NCBI RefSeq assembly: GCF_900091525.1
Contig: NZ_FMCU01000013.1
Span: forward strand, 124,001-188,000
Length of the DNA: 64,000 nt
Origin: Micromonospora matsumotoense
GTDB taxonomy: Bacteria; Actinomycetota; Actinomycetes; Mycobacteriales; Micromonosporaceae
Reading direction: 5' to 3'
This document shows positions 36,501 to 45,237 of this stretch, in pieces (position 1 is the first letter of the stretch; each line of letters starts with the position of its first letter). The notes under the pieces are model-generated. The model made no database searches. It saw nothing but the letters and a program-made list of their open reading frames with translations, and was not told where the DNA came from. The position numbers and the translations under genes are program-made.

Positions 36501-39500
36501 GCGGTGGCACATCACCCGGGACGACGCCGGCACTCCCGTCCTGCTGGAGTCGGCAACCGGAGACCGGGTGCGGTTGCGCAGCCGCGACGGCCTGGTGACC
36601 GGTGCGCTGTTCGTGTCCGCAGGCGAGGTCCACGACCGGGTCGAGCTGCCGACCTTCGGCTATGACGACCGACGTCGCCTGGTCGAGGTGCGGAACTCGT
36701 CCGGCGACCCGGTCCGACTCGACTACGACGAGGACGGCCGGATCGTGCGGTGGGCCGACCGCAACGGCGAGTGGTACTCGTACGCCTACGACGAGGCGGG
36801 CCGGTGTGTGCTCGCCGACGGTAACGGCGGCTATCTGCGGTACGCGTTCGAGTACGGCGACGACGTCACCATCGCGACCGACTCGCTGGGCGGTGCACAC
36901 CGGTACGAGCTCAACGCACGCCGCCAGGTCGTCGCGATCGTCGACCCGCTCGGCGCCACGACGAGGTTGACGTGGGACGCGGCGAACCGGCTGCTGTCGC
37001 GTACCGACCCGCTCGGCCGGACCACCCGGTTCGGCTACGACGGTCGGGGTCGGCCGACCGTGCTGACCCGCCCGGACGGCAACACGGTGAACTCCCCGGT
37101 GATCGGTGCGCGCCCGCACCGCGTACCCGGGACGATTTTTGATCTTGATGGTCTGGGACGTCCCAGATCGGCGCGGCTCCCGGACGGGGCCGTCACCGAG
37201 TTCGGCTGGACTGCCGAGGGCGACCTGGCGTCGCTCGTCGGCCCGGCCGGCTACCGGCAGGAATGGCACTACGACGGCGAGGGGAACCTGGTGGAGAGCA
37301 CAGATGCGGCAGGCGGCACGGTACGGATCGAGTACGGGCCGTTCGACCTGCCGACAGCGCGGGTCGACGAGGCGGGCCACCGCACGGAGTACGCCTACGA
37401 CACCGAGCTACGGCTGGTCGCGGTCACGAACCCGGCCGGGAGGGTCTGGCGCTACGCCTACGACGCGGCCGGCCGGCTGACCGAGGAGACCGACTTCGAC
37501 GGCCGCACCCAGCGGTACGCCCGCGACGCCGCGGGTCAGTTGGTCGCGCACACCGACCCGGCCGGTGACACCACCCACTACGCCTACGACCTGCTGGGAC
37601 GGGTGACCGAGCGGCGCGTCGGCGATGCCGTGACGCGGCTGCAGTACGACGCGCAAGGCCGGATCGCGGCGGTGCTCAGCCCCGACGCGGTGGTCCGGTT
37701 CACGCGCGACGAGCAGGGCCGGGTGATCACCGAGACCGTCAACGGCGAGGCCGTCCACACCTCGTACCACCCGGAGCTGGGCAGGGTGCAGGCCCGCACC
37801 ACACCGTCGGGCCGGTCGAGCCGGTGGACCTTCGACGCCGACGGTCGACCGGAGAGCCTGACCACCGGCCGGCACCTGATGCGGTTCCGGCACGACGCCG
37901 CCGGGCGGGAGATCAGCCGGACCGTCGACGATGTGGTCGCGCTGCGCCAGAGCTTCGACGCCGCCGGGCGGCTGGCGGCCCAGCGCATCGCCGACACCGC
38001 CGAGCGTGAGTTCCGCTACGACGCCACCGGTCGGATCACCACGATCGGTGACTCCCATGCCGGCGAGCGGTCCTTCCACGCCGACGAGGTGGGCCGGGTC
38101 CACACCGTGACCGCCGACGGGGAGCAGCGGGAACGGTACGCCTACGACGAGGCCGGCAACCTGGCCGGCACGGTCGGCGACCGGTGGGAGTTCGACGGCA
38201 CCATGCTGGTGCGGTCGGACGACGCCAGGTTCGAGTACGACGGGAAGGGCCGGCTGGTCCTCCGGGTCGACGCGGCCGGCGTGTGGCGTTTCGGCTGGGA
38301 CGCAGAGGACCGGATGGTGCAGGTGGTCACCCCCGGCGGGGATCGCTGGCGGTACCGTTACGACGGTTTCGGCCGCCGCATCCTCAAGCAACGCCTCGCC
38401 AGCGACGACCGGGTGCTCGAAGAGGTGCGGTTCGCCTGGTCCGGCGACCTCGTGGTGGAGCAGACCCATCGGGACGCGGACGGCACCACCTCCACCACCT
38501 CGTGGGACTACCGGCAGGACGGGTCGACGCCGCTGGCCCAGCGCGACGGCGACCTGCTGCGCACGGTCGTCACCGACCGGATCGGCACGCCGACCCACCT
38601 GGTGGAGGCGACCGGCGCGTTGCACTGGTGGTCACGCAGCGATCTGTGGGGTCGCGGCCACGGCGCGGCCACCCCGCTCCGCTTCCCGGGGCAGTACTTC
38701 GACGCCGAGACCGGCCTGCACTACAACCGGTTCCGGTTCTATGATCCCGCGACGGCACGCTATCTGAGCCCCGACCCGATCGGTCTGGCCGGTGGGCCGA
38801 ACCCCACGGCGTACGTCCCGGACCCGCTGACCGTCGCGGACCCGCTCGGCCTGACGAACTGCACGGTGACCCAGCCGTCACTGGACCCGCTCGGCGACCA
38901 CGATCCGGCGCGTCCCGTCACCCTCGACGGTGAGCCCAGCCAACTGCCGGACCGGGCCGCCCCGCCACCGCCGGAGGCGCTGTACGGCATGCCTCCACTG
39001 GCGCAGGTGGTGACCCTCCAGCCCGACGGCAGTCAGCGCATCCGGCACGAGCCGCGCCCGGCCCTGCGCCCGCCGTCGAACCCGTCGACCGTCGGCACGT
39101 CGCCGCACGCCCACGACTGGTACTCCGAGTCCGCCGCCGCACCGTCCAGCCTCACGGAACAACTCTCGTCCGAGAACCCCACGCTGGAGAGCATCCAACG
39201 ACAGCTTCAGCCGCTCCCCCAGTCGGGTCCGGACGTCGACCGGGACGACAACCTGAACGAGGCGCCCGTCGCCGCGCCCCGCCGCCGAGGCCGCGAGGAC
39301 GACGAGGCCGACTACGTGGCCGCTCCGAGCAGCAGTCGGAGGCCGTCGGCGGGGCCGGAGGCGTGGCTGTCTTCGAGTGTGGTGCGTCGTGCCCTGAACG
39401 AGGAGACGAGCGAGACCTCACGGTGGTTGCCGGTGCAGACGGCGCTGCGGGAATACCGCGAGCTTCGTCGGGACGATCTCGATCAGCGAGGGCTCGCCCT

Positions 39501-42500
39501 CCGCGCTCTTGAGGGATCGCTGCACAACTGGCGTCAGTATCACGATCGGTGGGACACGAACGCCCGGACGCTCAATCGTTCCCGAATTCGACGGCTGAAC
39601 GAGATCAGGCGCGACCTGAGAGCCCTGATCCAGACGGAAGACGACGACATCCGGAGTCGGCGTGACCGGGCGACCACCTCTCGGAGCGTACCCACCGCGG
39701 CCCGGAGCATCCGGGGGTCGAGGGCTGCGGAGCCGGCCGCGTACACGCCGTTCGGAACACCGGCGCCGGCCAACCTGAACGAACTGCGGCAGGAGTTCGA
39801 CGGGGTCGGCCGCCTGCCGGAGGGCGTGCAGGTGAACCTGCACGTGACCGGGCTGGCGAACTACAGCGCGATCCGGCACGAAGGTCTCCAGCCCGGCGCG
39901 GGAAGCGGTATCGGCCTGCCGGGAGCCGGCGCGGACTCGACCTTCACCTACGTGTTGACCGGGTCCCTACCGACGACGACCGCGGCGGTGACCGCGGACG
40001 CGCCTGCGGGTGCGGCACCGGTCGGGGTACTGACCACCGGCACCGGATTCAGCCGGGACGTGAACTATCCGGGTGGTGCACAGCAGTACGGCAACCCCAT
40101 CCCACCGGCACGCACCTATCCGGCGGGCGACCCGACGTACAGCTTCACCTTCCCGCCCACCCCCCAGACGGTGCGGGGGATCGCGGACTTCATCAACAAC
40201 CAACGTGCGGCACAGGGCCGATCGACGCTGTCCGACGATGAAGCGATGCTCCGCGTCCGGGCCGAACTGTTCCACCGTTTCCGGTTGCACGTCGCCGACT
40301 ACCTCGCGCTGCCCCAGAGCCCTGCGACGACGCAGACCGCCGACGACGACTGGAACGACAACCAGACCACCGACGACAACTACTACACCGAGGAGAACGT
40401 CTACTACGACAACTACGACGACTACGGGCGTGCGCCGACCGGCTCGCGGGAGACCGGCGAGGTCACAGTGGAGCAGCCGGGGCCGCCGGACCCGGCATGG
40501 GTCTCCCCGGAGGAGATCGAGGCCCTTCGCAGGCAGGTGCCCCCACGGGTGGTGAAGGCGACGACGGTCTTCGACGTCGTCGAGAAGCAGGCCAAGGACC
40601 CGTCCATCCCCCAGGTGGTACGTGACTCCTACCGCGAGGCGGGCCTGGAGGTTCCCGATTTCGCGCCCGTCAAGCCGTCGATCGGCGCCCAGCGACGCGA
40701 CCTGGCGTTCAACTACCGGGAATTGGTGACGGCTGACGGCCGCCGGATCCAGGACTTCGAACTGCTGCTGCAACTGCGTCCGGACGACTCCCGAGCGGCC
40801 GAGGTGTTCCCGCCCGCCAAGCGGGAAGAGTACGAGCGCGTATTCAGCGACTTCTACAACCAGAAGTACCGGATCGGTCCCAAGAAGGACCAGTTCAACT
40901 TCACCATGAATCTCGTCGACACCGCACCCCACGCACACCGCTCGATCAGGGTGACCGGTGGGAATGCCGGCACGACCCAGGTCGTCTGGTCACCGGACAC
41001 CACCGCCCTGGACGTCGTGCACGAGGGTGCGCACTTCCTGGGGCTGTTCGACCAGTACCTGCTCGATGGCAAGAACACCGTCCTGGACTCCGACGGCAGG
41101 CCGGTCAGGTGGGTGCTGCGGCGACACCGACCCGCTCCCGACAACTCGATCATGACGACCATCGATGCGGCGGACCGGCCGGAGCTGAAGCAGCGCGATC
41201 TCGACCGGATCTCGCGGCTGCCCGTGGAGGTCGTCCCGCCGGACCCCGGCCGGTCGACCGGACCCGAGGCGGTGCCACCGGACGCCGCACCCGACGACCC
41301 CTCGGCCGGGACCGAGGACGGATCGACCGACTACGTCAGTACTCCGAGTAGAAGCCGGACGCCGTCGGCGGGGCCGGACGCGTGGCTGTCCTCGAACCGG
41401 GTACGCGACACCCTGGGTGAGGAGACGACCGACAGTTCACAGTGGTCGTCGGTGCAGACGGCGCTGCGGGAATACCTCGGGCTCCGTCGGGACGATCTCG
41501 GCGAACGCGACTTCGCCCTCAACGCCCTCCGGGTGTCGCTGGACAATTGGCGTGCCTACCACGACACGCCTGCCGTCCGGCTTCGGACCCTGAACCGTTC
41601 CCGGATCCGACGGCTGGACCGCACCAGGCGCCAACTGATGGAGATGATCCAGCAGGAACGCGACGATGTCCGGCGTCAGCGTGACCGGCAGACCTCCTCC
41701 CGGAGCAGGCCCACCGCGGCCCAGAGCATCCGGGGATCGAGGGCTGCGGAACGGACCGTGTACACGCCGTTCGGAACACCGACACCGGCGAACCTGACCC
41801 AACTGGAACAGGAGTTCCGCAGGGCCGGCAGCCTGCCGCCCGGCGTGCAGGTGAACCTGCACGTCACCGGCCTGGCGAACTACAGCGCAATCCACAACGA
41901 GGGTGTCCGGCCCGGCGCGGGGCGCGGTATCGGCCTACCCGACGGCGAGACGGACTCCACCTTCACCTACGTGTTGACCGGGTCCCTACCGACGACGACC
42001 GCAGCGGTGACCGCGGACGCGCCTGCGGGCGCGGCACCGGTCGGAGTGCTCACCACCGGCGCCGGTTTCAGCCGCGACGTGAACTACCCCGGTGGTGCAC
42101 AGCAGTACGGCAACGCCATCCCACCGGTACGCAACTATCCGGCGGAAGATCCGACGTACAGCTTCACCTTCCCGGCCACCCCGCAGACGATGCGCGGGAT
42201 CGCGAACTTCATCAACGACCAACGTGCGGCACAGGGCCGGCCACCGCTGTCCGAAGAGGAAGCGGTGCACCGCGTCCGGGCGGAGCTGTTCCACAGTTTC
42301 CGGTTGCACGTCGCGGACTACGTCGCCATGACCCCCGAAGACCCGACGACGCAGACCGACGACGACTGGGACGACAACCAGACCACCGAGGACCGCTACT
42401 ACACCGAGGAGGACATCTACGAGGACAACTACCACGACTACGCCCGCGCCCCTCGTCGAACCGGGGAGCCGGCCACCTACCCCCCGACCGCACCGTTCAC

Positions 42501-45168
42501 CGAGGTGACACCGGACGCGGTGGCCAAGAGCACCGAGCAGACGCCGACCGCCGCCGATCCCATCGACGTGACCACCGGCCGGATGATCCTGACCGAGACC
42601 GACGTCGTGCTGCCGGGCCTGACGTTGGAGCGGACGTACCGCTCCGACTACCGCTGGGGCCGGTCCTTCGGCCGCTCCTGGGCCTCCACGCTCGACCAGC
42701 GCGTCGTCGTCTCCGGTGATCAGGTTCGCTACCTGGCCGCCGATGGGTCGATACTCACCTACCCGCTGCCCGCCGTGGGTGAGGTGACGCTGCCGCAGGT
42801 CGGCCGGGCGCTGCCGCTGCGCCGGCTGGTGGATGGTGGTTGGCTGCTGACCGATCCGGTCTCGGGTCGCGCACTGGTGTTCGCTCCCGCGAACGACGCG
42901 GAGTCGGTGCTCAGCGACGTGGCCGAGGGTGATCTCCGTTGGTCGATCGCCCGGGACAGCGCCGGCACCCCGATCGAGCTGCGCTCCTCCGCCGGCGCCC
43001 AGGTCGGCTTCAGCTCGGCCTCCGGTCGGGTGACGATGCTCTGGCTGCCGAACCAGGTCGGCGCGATGCAGGCCGCGTACCAGTTCGAGTACGACGGCGA
43101 AGGCAACCTCGTCGAGGTGCTCAACAGCTCGGGCGACGCCGAGCGGTTCGACTACACCGACGGCCGGATCGTGCGGTGGGAGGACCGCAACGGCGAGTGG
43201 TACTCCTACACCTATGACGAGGCCGGTCGCTGCGTCGGCACCGACGGCAAGGGTGGTCACCTGCGGTACCGGTTCGAGTACCAGAAGGGCCAGACCGTCG
43301 TCACCGATTCCCTCGGCGCGGTGCGCAGGTACGAGCTCAACGACCGCTTCCAGGTCGTCGCGGAGACCGACGCGCTCGGTGCGACGACCCGGACCGAGTG
43401 GGACGGCGCGAACCGGCTCCGGTCACGGACCGACCCGCTGGGCCGCACGACGACCTTCGACCACGATGCGGACGGCCGGTGCGCCACGGTCACCCGGGCG
43501 GACGGCAGCCAGTCGACCATCACCTATGACGAGTTCGGCCGTCCGACGTCGTGGCGGGACTTCGACGGCAGCACCCGGCACCGGGCGTTCGACACCGACG
43601 GGCGGGTGGTCGCCGAGACCGACGCCGCCGGCGAGGTGGTGCGCTTCGACCGGCCGGTCGAGGAGGGGCCGGGCACGGTCACCCAGGCCGGTGCGACGGC
43701 CATGGTCCGCAACGCGGCGAAGCTGGTCACGTCGGTGACGAAGAGTGGCACTGAGACCCGGTACGAGTACGACAGCCTCGGCCGCGTCGTCCTCGTCGAG
43801 GACGACCACGGCGTGACCGAGTTCGGCTGGACGCTCGAGGGTGATCTGGCCTGGCGGGAGAACCCGGACGGCAGCGTCGAGAAGTTCGCGTACGACGGCG
43901 AGGGGAACCTCGTCGAGTCGCTCGACGCCACCGGCCGCCGCACGTTCCTCGAATACGGCGCGTTCGACCTGGTGACCGCCCGGATCGACGATGCGGGCAA
44001 CCGCACCGGGTACGCCTACGACACCGAGCTGCGGCTGGCCACCATCACCGACCCCGAGGGTCGGACGTGGCGGTACACGTACGACCCGAACGGCCGGATG
44101 GTCGAGGAGACCGACTTCGACGGCCGCACCCAGCGGTACGCGTACGACGCCGCGGGGCAGCTCGTCGCGCACACCGACGCGGCCGGTGAGGTGACCCGGT
44201 TCAGCTACGACGTGCTCGGCCGGGTGGTCGAGCGCCGCACCGGCGCCACGGTCACCAGGCTGGCGTACGACGCGGCCGGCCGCGTCGTCGCGGCCGACGA
44301 CGCCGACTCGGAGATCCGGTTGGCACGCGACGCGGCCGGCCGGGTGGTCGCCGAGACGGTGAACGGGCGCACGGTCGCCAGTTCCTACAGCGAGCAGTTC
44401 GGCGCGATCACCGGGCGGACCCGTCCCTCCGGCGCGTCGACGCAGTGGTCGTACGACGAGTCCGGCCGGCCGGCCGTGCTGGTGGCCGGCGGGGAGCACC
44501 TCCGGTTCGCCTACGACGGCCCACGCGAGGTGAGCCGCGTCTGGGACGCGGGTCTGACGATCGAGCGGGACGCCGACCCGGCGGCTGCGCTCGCCGAGCG
44601 ACCGGGTGGGCACGGTGCTGTCCGGTACACGGTGGACGCGCTGGGCCGGCCGGCTGTCCGGTCGGGCGCCGACGGTGACTGGCACCTGTCCTGGAACCAC
44701 CAGGGCCGGCTGGCCTCGGTCACCACGCCCCGCGGTGACCGGTGGCGCTACCGGTACGACGCGTTCGGCCGGCGGATCGCCAAGCAGCTGTGCGGCACGG
44801 ACGGTGCGGTGCAGGAGGAGACGGAGTTCGTCTGGTCCGGTGGTCTGCTGGTCGAGCAGCACCACCGGGATCGCGGCGGCAGGGTCACCACGACGGCGTG
44901 GGAGTACCACCCGGCGATGGCGGATCCGGTTGCCCAGATCACCGACGGCGCGGTGCACGCCGTACTGGCCGATGTCGCTGGTGCCCCGATGGTGCTCGTC
45001 GGCACCGACGGCAGCCGGCCGGTCGACCCGGACGGTGTTCCGCTGCGGCTCGGCGGGCGGTACCTGGACGCGGAGACCGGATTGGAGTACGACGGCTCGC
45101 GCTACTTCGACCCGGCGACGGACCGCTTCCTGGTCGAGCCCCGGGTGGCTCCGTTGCCCGTCAGCTGA
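33559..45168 (+). CDS. Giant double-RHS polymorphic toxin-like protein with WXG-like head and embedded zincin
   Basis: The 3869-residue protein has: a WXG-like, CpnT-type helical head with hydrophobic segments (1-290); a Gly/Pro/Thr linker with TPTTPAGTP repeats (300-830); a first RHS module from VAKSTAETPTAGDPIDVTTGRM (about 844) through many YD repeats to the core GQYFDAETGLHYNRFRFYDP and PDPIGLAGGPN (about 1711-1745); a block 1918-2293; a zincin-type protease domain with HEGAHFLGLFD at 2488-2498 (HExxHxxGxxD) and a Met-turn SIM with M2532; a second copy of the block (2591-2965); a second DUF6531/YD module (2988-3860); and a 10-residue end. The ATG at 33559 follows the previous stop by nine bases. 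The second module lacks the PDPIGL signature and any tip domain. It is likely exported by type VII as a toxin or surface protein; no immunity gene follows. Confidence 0.88.
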   Translation: MGDFHIPNDPNWQWAYDAILYTIGEQFPKGDPSELEALGVKLDQFGRNLLSGMAATQSLGAGLRGNLDGPAADAFAQFQKSITHPIPSGTRKALTAGYIANLANEKIDYGQVQIVTAAFTIVLSIASAMATGFGASLVPAYLRIGQKWAQDLLNGLQSDLLRLSLRLAAEAAGEAAQEGAENVAAQAIVIAKDNKSDGFDFSDFFLSVGAGAWIGGVAGGVHQIGGKFFPKFSGTSHGQAGSGVIGELLGEYTFMLMLGAGGEFNPLATAVSSAVGSYADRYAQDLGEALGGGSGKPDASDLHGPGKLKNLAAAGTDVNGSGRPGGGGLPGGSGAEGPAALAGGDRPPARAGGHGPRNPGGTAGTGDVVAGGPNTEGGRPGHVPGSGAADSGRTPESDTTPIPGANQGLPGLDSPPVRSTTPGPASPVGAPSNANQPEGSAGSRTPDSMATQRLTVPPPAPVEAQEPPPVVNQQPAAVNPTTQHPTPQSVPPATPGDTTTTPGGMPATPAGTPTTPAGPAGTPTTPAGTPTTPATPGSTPATPTVPAGTPTTPAGTPATPAGTPTPPAGTPAVPADTSAGPAQPGGVSAEPTQPRGTSAEIGQPGPMPTDSGQLRAPVRVETPAETTGSGAGPLSTGQVAGTTATEPSGTTETTTTRGGPSATVGPVPDPTGRATPTPTEVGSDPESAGSVPVPVLPANPLQDRSLPAQPAEAVRGASSSGPATSGASSSGPASTGVGRREQVPPPTTAQKPLPQAVAEAPPPPTPEAATTVDGPGDARVPDLAVDRAERMTQPVPSSPRPGPPPAQVPGPPSDGGGGRHSLVSAAVTPPGSVPTLRDVPVALVAKSTAETPTAGDPIDVTTGRMIYAETDLSLPGLALERTHRSDYHWGRSFGPSWSSTLDQRVVTDGRRVWFLSADGSILTYPVPAEGGEALPLLGRPAALRRLAGGGWSLTQQDTVLLFAPAGDGREAVLSDVATARTRWHITRDDAGTPVLLESATGDRVRLRSRDGLVTGALFVSAGEVHDRVELPTFGYDDRRRLVEVRNSSGDPVRLDYDEDGRIVRWADRNGEWYSYAYDEAGRCVLADGNGGYLRYAFEYGDDVTIATDSLGGAHRYELNARRQVVAIVDPLGATTRLTWDAANRLLSRTDPLGRTTRFGYDGRGRPTVLTRPDGNTVNSPVIGARPHRVPGTIFDLDGLGRPRSARLPDGAVTEFGWTAEGDLASLVGPAGYRQEWHYDGEGNLVESTDAAGGTVRIEYGPFDLPTARVDEAGHRTEYAYDTELRLVAVTNPAGRVWRYAYDAAGRLTEETDFDGRTQRYARDAAGQLVAHTDPAGDTTHYAYDLLGRVTERRVGDAVTRLQYDAQGRIAAVLSPDAVVRFTRDEQGRVITETVNGEAVHTSYHPELGRVQARTTPSGRSSRWTFDADGRPESLTTGRHLMRFRHDAAGREISRTVDDVVALRQSFDAAGRLAAQRIADTAEREFRYDATGRITTIGDSHAGERSFHADEVGRVHTVTADGEQRERYAYDEAGNLAGTVGDRWEFDGTMLVRSDDARFEYDGKGRLVLRVDAAGVWRFGWDAEDRMVQVVTPGGDRWRYRYDGFGRRILKQRLASDDRVLEEVRFAWSGDLVVEQTHRDADGTTSTTSWDYRQDGSTPLAQRDGDLLRTVVTDRIGTPTHLVEATGALHWWSRSDLWGRGHGAATPLRFPGQYFDAETGLHYNRFRFYDPATARYLSPDPIGLAGGPNPTAYVPDPLTVADPLGLTNCTVTQPSLDPLGDHDPARPVTLDGEPSQLPDRAAPPPPEALYGMPPLAQVVTLQPDGSQRIRHEPRPALRPPSNPSTVGTSPHAHDWYSESAAAPSSLTEQLSSENPTLESIQRQLQPLPQSGPDVDRDDNLNEAPVAAPRRRGREDDEADYVAAPSSSRRPSAGPEAWLSSSVVRRALNEETSETSRWLPVQTALREYRELRRDDLDQRGLALRALEGSLHNWRQYHDRWDTNARTLNRSRIRRLNEIRRDLRALIQTEDDDIRSRRDRATTSRSVPTAARSIRGSRAAEPAAYTPFGTPAPANLNELRQEFDGVGRLPEGVQVNLHVTGLANYSAIRHEGLQPGAGSGIGLPGAGADSTFTYVLTGSLPTTTAAVTADAPAGAAPVGVLTTGTGFSRDVNYPGGAQQYGNPIPPARTYPAGDPTYSFTFPPTPQTVRGIADFINNQRAAQGRSTLSDDEAMLRVRAELFHRFRLHVADYLALPQSPATTQTADDDWNDNQTTDDNYYTEENVYYDNYDDYGRAPTGSRETGEVTVEQPGPPDPAWVSPEEIEALRRQVPPRVVKATTVFDVVEKQAKDPSIPQVVRDSYREAGLEVPDFAPVKPSIGAQRRDLAFNYRELVTADGRRIQDFELLLQLRPDDSRAAEVFPPAKREEYERVFSDFYNQKYRIGPKKDQFNFTMNLVDTAPHAHRSIRVTGGNAGTTQVVWSPDTTALDVVHEGAHFLGLFDQYLLDGKNTVLDSDGRPVRWVLRRHRPAPDNSIMTTIDAADRPELKQRDLDRISRLPVEVVPPDPGRSTGPEAVPPDAAPDDPSAGTEDGSTDYVSTPSRSRTPSAGPDAWLSSNRVRDTLGEETTDSSQWSSVQTALREYLGLRRDDLGERDFALNALRVSLDNWRAYHDTPAVRLRTLNRSRIRRLDRTRRQLMEMIQQERDDVRRQRDRQTSSRSRPTAAQSIRGSRAAERTVYTPFGTPTPANLTQLEQEFRRAGSLPPGVQVNLHVTGLANYSAIHNEGVRPGAGRGIGLPDGETDSTFTYVLTGSLPTTTAAVTADAPAGAAPVGVLTTGAGFSRDVNYPGGAQQYGNAIPPVRNYPAEDPTYSFTFPATPQTMRGIANFINDQRAAQGRPPLSEEEAVHRVRAELFHSFRLHVADYVAMTPEDPTTQTDDDWDDNQTTEDRYYTEEDIYEDNYHDYARAPRRTGEPATYPPTAPFTEVTPDAVAKSTEQTPTAADPIDVTTGRMILTETDVVLPGLTLERTYRSDYRWGRSFGRSWASTLDQRVVVSGDQVRYLAADGSILTYPLPAVGEVTLPQVGRALPLRRLVDGGWLLTDPVSGRALVFAPANDAESVLSDVAEGDLRWSIARDSAGTPIELRSSAGAQVGFSSASGRVTMLWLPNQVGAMQAAYQFEYDGEGNLVEVLNSSGDAERFDYTDGRIVRWEDRNGEWYSYTYDEAGRCVGTDGKGGHLRYRFEYQKGQTVVTDSLGAVRRYELNDRFQVVAETDALGATTRTEWDGANRLRSRTDPLGRTTTFDHDADGRCATVTRADGSQSTITYDEFGRPTSWRDFDGSTRHRAFDTDGRVVAETDAAGEVVRFDRPVEEGPGTVTQAGATAMVRNAAKLVTSVTKSGTETRYEYDSLGRVVLVEDDHGVTEFGWTLEGDLAWRENPDGSVEKFAYDGEGNLVESLDATGRRTFLEYGAFDLVTARIDDAGNRTGYAYDTELRLATITDPEGRTWRYTYDPNGRMVEETDFDGRTQRYAYDAAGQLVAHTDAAGEVTRFSYDVLGRVVERRTGATVTRLAYDAAGRVVAADDADSEIRLARDAAGRVVAETVNGRTVASSYSEQFGAITGRTRPSGASTQWSYDESGRPAVLVAGGEHLRFAYDGPREVSRVWDAGLTIERDADPAAALAERPGGHGAVRYTVDALGRPAVRSGADGDWHLSWNHQGRLASVTTPRGDRWRYRYDAFGRRIAKQLCGTDGAVQEETEFVWSGGLLVEQHHRDRGGRVTTTAWEYHPAMADPVAQITDGAVHAVLADVAGAPMVLVGTDGSRPVDPDGVPLRLGGRYLDAETGLEYDGSRYFDPATDRFLVEPRVAPLPVS
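37152..37167. repeat. Perfect 16-bp palindrome at an RHS deletion scar
   Basis: TCTGGGACGTCCCAGA is a perfect 16-bp palindrome inside the first YD-repeat module. It lies in an AT-richer patch (TTTTTGATCTTGATGG just before) where module 1 lacks about 85 residues that module 2 has. The patch also reads oddly for a YD repeat (NSPVIGARPHRVPGTIFDLD). Confidence 0.7.
39310..40437 (+). repeat. Duplicated block, copy 1 (residues 1918-2293)
   Basis: This 376-residue block starts at DYVAAPSSSRRPSAGP and ends at DYGRAP. It aligns without gaps from its start to the HVTGLANYSAI segment with copy 2, 2019 bases downstream. It contains a helical, Arg-rich part, then HVTGLANYSAI...HEGLQPGAG (H2095), TFTYVLTGSLPTTTAAVTAD and an acidic Tyr-rich tail. 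The H-x-T-x(6)-I-x(3)-GL spacing recalls DarT/KptA-type ADP-ribosyltransferases; no catalytic role is shown. Confidence 0.85.
41329..42453 (+). repeat. Duplicated block, copy 2 (residues 2591-2965)
   Basis: This 375-residue block is the second copy of the 39310-40437 unit. Sequence is most conserved in VNLHVTGLANYSAI (H2768), TFTYVLTGSLPTTTAAVTAD and VNYPGGAQQYGN; long stretches are identical in DNA (for example around the LPTTTAAVTADAPAG segment), so the duplication is recent or maintained by gene conversion. It runs straight into the second RHS module. Confidence 0.85.
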
Positions 45169-45173
45169 CCACG

Positions 45174-45215
45174 GCCTGCCCCGATCACTTCGGTGATCGG
45201 GGCAGGCCCCCTTTT
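45174..45215 (+). terminator. Strong intrinsic terminator with TTCG tetraloop
   Basis: A perfect 15-bp stem (45174-45188 with 45193-45207) encloses the loop TTCG, followed by CCCCCTTTT. It begins five bases after the giant gene's stop, so it ends the operon that starts at 32129. Confidence 0.93.
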
Positions 45216-45237
45216 CGCATCATTCCACGGAGGTGTG

